From Euryarchaeota archaeon UBA10 (GTDB lineage Archaea; Thermoplasmatota; Poseidoniia; Poseidoniales; Poseidoniaceae), in contig DAGO01000061.1 of assembly GCA_002498185.1 (NCBI GenBank), positions 1 through 6,267 of the forward strand: DNA of 6,267 bases, in the 5' to 3' direction. Below, piece by piece: positions 5,877-6,267 of the stretch. Each line of letters starts with the position of its first letter. The first letter of the stretch is position 1. Position numbers and translations under genes: made by a program. Under the pieces are notes generated by a model. It ran no database searches. It had not been told where the DNA came from and saw only the letters and a program-made list of their open reading frames with translations.

Positions 5877-6239
5877 ATGCCTCGAATTCTGATTGATGCC
5901 TGCGGCTGGGTCGCAGTCATTGAAGCTGGGATTAACATCGATTTAGAATTGCTAAAATGTTGTGGATACAAAGACCTAGCAATAGTTCCGAATGTGATTT
6001 CTGAGTTAGAAGCCCTGAACGATTCGAAATTAATGATACCAATGTTAGAGGCAAAGGCGGAAATGTATGATGCCCCAGAAGCCGCTGGAAAGCACACTGA
6101 CGACCAATTATTCTCTTTAGCAGTTGAAAATAAGTGGCCCATTTTGACAGTTGATACTGATCTGAAAAGAAGGCTATCTCAGTCAAATGTTTCATGGGTC
6201 GAAGTAAGTGGAAGGTCCCACCTTAGACTAGTTGAATGA
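5877..6239 (+). CDS. PIN-domain protein, probable RNase of the Fcf1-like type
   Basis: Small PIN-domain protein of 120 residues. PIN domains are metal-dependent ribonucleases with a cluster of acidic residues. Visible candidates are Asp7 (ILIDACGW), Glu43 (NVISELEAL), Asp75/Asp76 (KHTDDQLFSLA) and Asp93 (ILTVDTDLKRRL). The C-terminal WVEVSGRSHLRLVE matches the end of Fcf1-like archaeal PIN proteins. The gene starts 5 bases after the eif2g stop; GAGTGAT (5866-5872), overlapping that stop, resembles a ribosome binding site. An in-frame GTG at 5868 would overlap the eif2g stop and add three residues. As I recall, a PIN gene beside eif2g is a recurrent archaeal arrangement, suggesting a role in rRNA processing or translation and not as a toxin; there is no antitoxin gene beside it. 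The substrate is unknown. Confidence 0.85.
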   Translation: MPRILIDACGWVAVIEAGINIDLELLKCCGYKDLAIVPNVISELEALNDSKLMIPMLEAKAEMYDAPEAAGKHTDDQLFSLAVENKWPILTVDTDLKRRLSQSNVSWVEVSGRSHLRLVE

Positions 6240-6256
6240 ATAATGCCGGTGATTAA

Positions 6257-6264
6257 TTCATATA
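6257..6264 (+). promoter_or_regulatory. Candidate TATA box at the right edge
   Basis: TTCATATA follows the PIN gene by 17 bases and matches the element before the H-like gene (1212-1219). It may drive a gene beyond the window. An open frame from an ATG at 6243 also reaches the edge, so this could instead be the start of the next coding region; eight codons are too few to judge. Confidence 0.35.
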
Positions 6265-6267
6265 CTC

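Noticed and set aside
1..6267. Defence system, mobile element, CRISPR array or tRNA
   Set aside because: No transposase, integrase, regularly spaced repeats or tRNA-like cloverleaf was seen; all of the coding space is taken by conserved housekeeping-type genes.

Overview
The window looks like archaeal chromosomal DNA. It carries an Orc1/Cdc6 initiator, an archaeal-type diphthamide synthase Dph2, ribosomal protein S6e, the translation factor subunit aIF2 gamma and a PIN-domain protein. None of these is a normal bacterial gene, and the TATA-like promoters with very short or absent leaders fit archaea. An acyl-CoA dehydrogenase next to these genes suggests a heterotrophic euryarchaeal lineage such as Marine Group II/III (Poseidoniales-like). 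That placement is inference; no marker here proves it. Coding density is high and no gap exceeds about 105 bases.

Left part (1-1148, minus strand): an acyl-CoA dehydrogenase runs off the left edge only a few residues short of its C-terminus. A gap of about 100 bases (1149-1252) separates it from a rightward series of genes and must hold divergent promoters. All other genes are on the plus strand.

Middle (1253-4037): a glycine-cleavage-H-like protein, dph2 and orc1/cdc6 follow in close succession, with gaps of 37 and 54 bases. The H-like protein has the right fold signature but no lysine at the expected lipoylation position. A small inverted repeat lies in the dph2-orc1 gap.

Right part (4038-6267): a new promoter precedes rps6e, eif2g and a PIN-domain gene, which are tightly packed and probably form one translation operon. 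The PIN gene starts 5 bases after the eif2g stop. The aIF2 gamma protein lacks the zinc-knuckle cysteines common in archaeal homologues. A TATA-like element just before the right edge may begin another transcription unit.

The theme of the plus-strand genes is information processing: EF2 modification, replication initiation, small ribosomal subunit, initiator tRNA delivery and a probable RNase. I saw no mobile element, CRISPR array, tRNA or rRNA. I found no clearly new multi-gene system; the most unusual item is the H-like protein.
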